From an uncultured Prevotellaceae bacterium (GTDB lineage: Bacteria; Bacteroidota; Bacteroidia; Bacteroidales; Muribaculaceae), in the NCBI GenBank assembly GCA_937892085.1, contig CALAVD010000195.1, positions 1-6,934 on the forward strand: a stretch of DNA of 6,934 nt, in the 5' to 3' direction. This document shows positions 6,885 through 6,934 of the stretch, one piece after another. The position numbers and the translations under genes were made by a program. The number at the start of each line of letters is the position of its first letter. The stretch's first letter is position 1. The notes beneath the pieces are model-generated. The model worked only from the letters and a program-made list of their open reading frames with translations, did no database searches and was not told where the DNA came from.

Positions 6885-6934
6885 AGATCGGAAGAGCGTC
6901 GTGTAGGGAAAGAGTGTAGATCTCGGTGGTCGCC
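6885..6934. other. Illumina TruSeq universal adapter (contaminant)
   Basis: All 50 bases match the reverse complement of the TruSeq universal (P5 side) adapter, starting with AGATCGGAAGAGCGTCGTGT and ending with GTGGTCGCC, 8 bases short of the adapter end. This is recognised from memory of the adapter sequence. It is a sequencing-library artefact at the contig end and should not be annotated as genomic. In frame with the preceding gene it would add RSEERRVGKECRSRWS. Confidence 0.98.

Noticed and set aside
6447..6934. The 4Fe-4S gene as a pseudogene or natural fusion.
   Set aside because: It is cut by the contig end and adapter, with no internal stop or frameshift in the genuine 146 codons, so truncation is technical.
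1..6934. CRISPR array, tRNA, rRNA, insertion sequence or attachment site.
   Set aside because: No regularly spaced direct repeats, tRNA-like cloverleaf, transposase or terminal repeats were seen on either strand.

Overview
The window looks like a short-read (probably metagenomic) contig end from a Bacteroidales bacterium. The evidence is a SusC/SusD-type outer-membrane pair, three Bacteroidetes-style lipoproteins with acidic residues right after the lipobox cysteine, starts without Shine-Dalgarno sequences in A/T-rich leaders, and a TAnnTTTG promoter box. A Muribaculaceae- or Prevotella-like source is plausible, but the genus cannot be fixed from this sequence.

Layout, all on the + strand: (1) 28-6153 holds a tight four-gene operon: a TonB-dependent SusC/RagA-family transporter, a SusD/RagB-family lipoprotein of the SusD-like_2 type, an Ig-like lipoprotein resembling B. 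thetaiotaomicron BT_2262, and a small lipoprotein resembling the lipid-binding family of BT_2261. Gaps are 21-35 bases. (2) 6154-6446 is an A/T-rich intergenic region with alternating inverted repeats, a strong intrinsic terminator (6204-6243) and a promoter -7 box (6386-6393). (3) 6447-6884 is the 5' part of a membrane 4Fe-4S (NapH/NosR-like) protein gene. (4) 6885-6934 is not genomic: it is 50 bases of Illumina TruSeq universal adapter in reverse complement, fused in frame to the preceding gene.

The four operon products should work together at the cell surface: the SusD lid and the SusC barrel capture and import a ligand, with two accessory surface lipoproteins attached. The gene order matches the BT_2264-BT_2261 locus, whose purified complex carried peptides, so oligopeptide rather than glycan uptake is a reasonable hypothesis. 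No glycan-degrading enzyme, peptidase or regulator gene is visible. The terminator supports the fourth gene being the last of the operon. The promoter lies upstream of the window, since only 27 bases precede the first gene. No wholly novel system is evident; the most consequential observation is the adapter contamination at the right edge.
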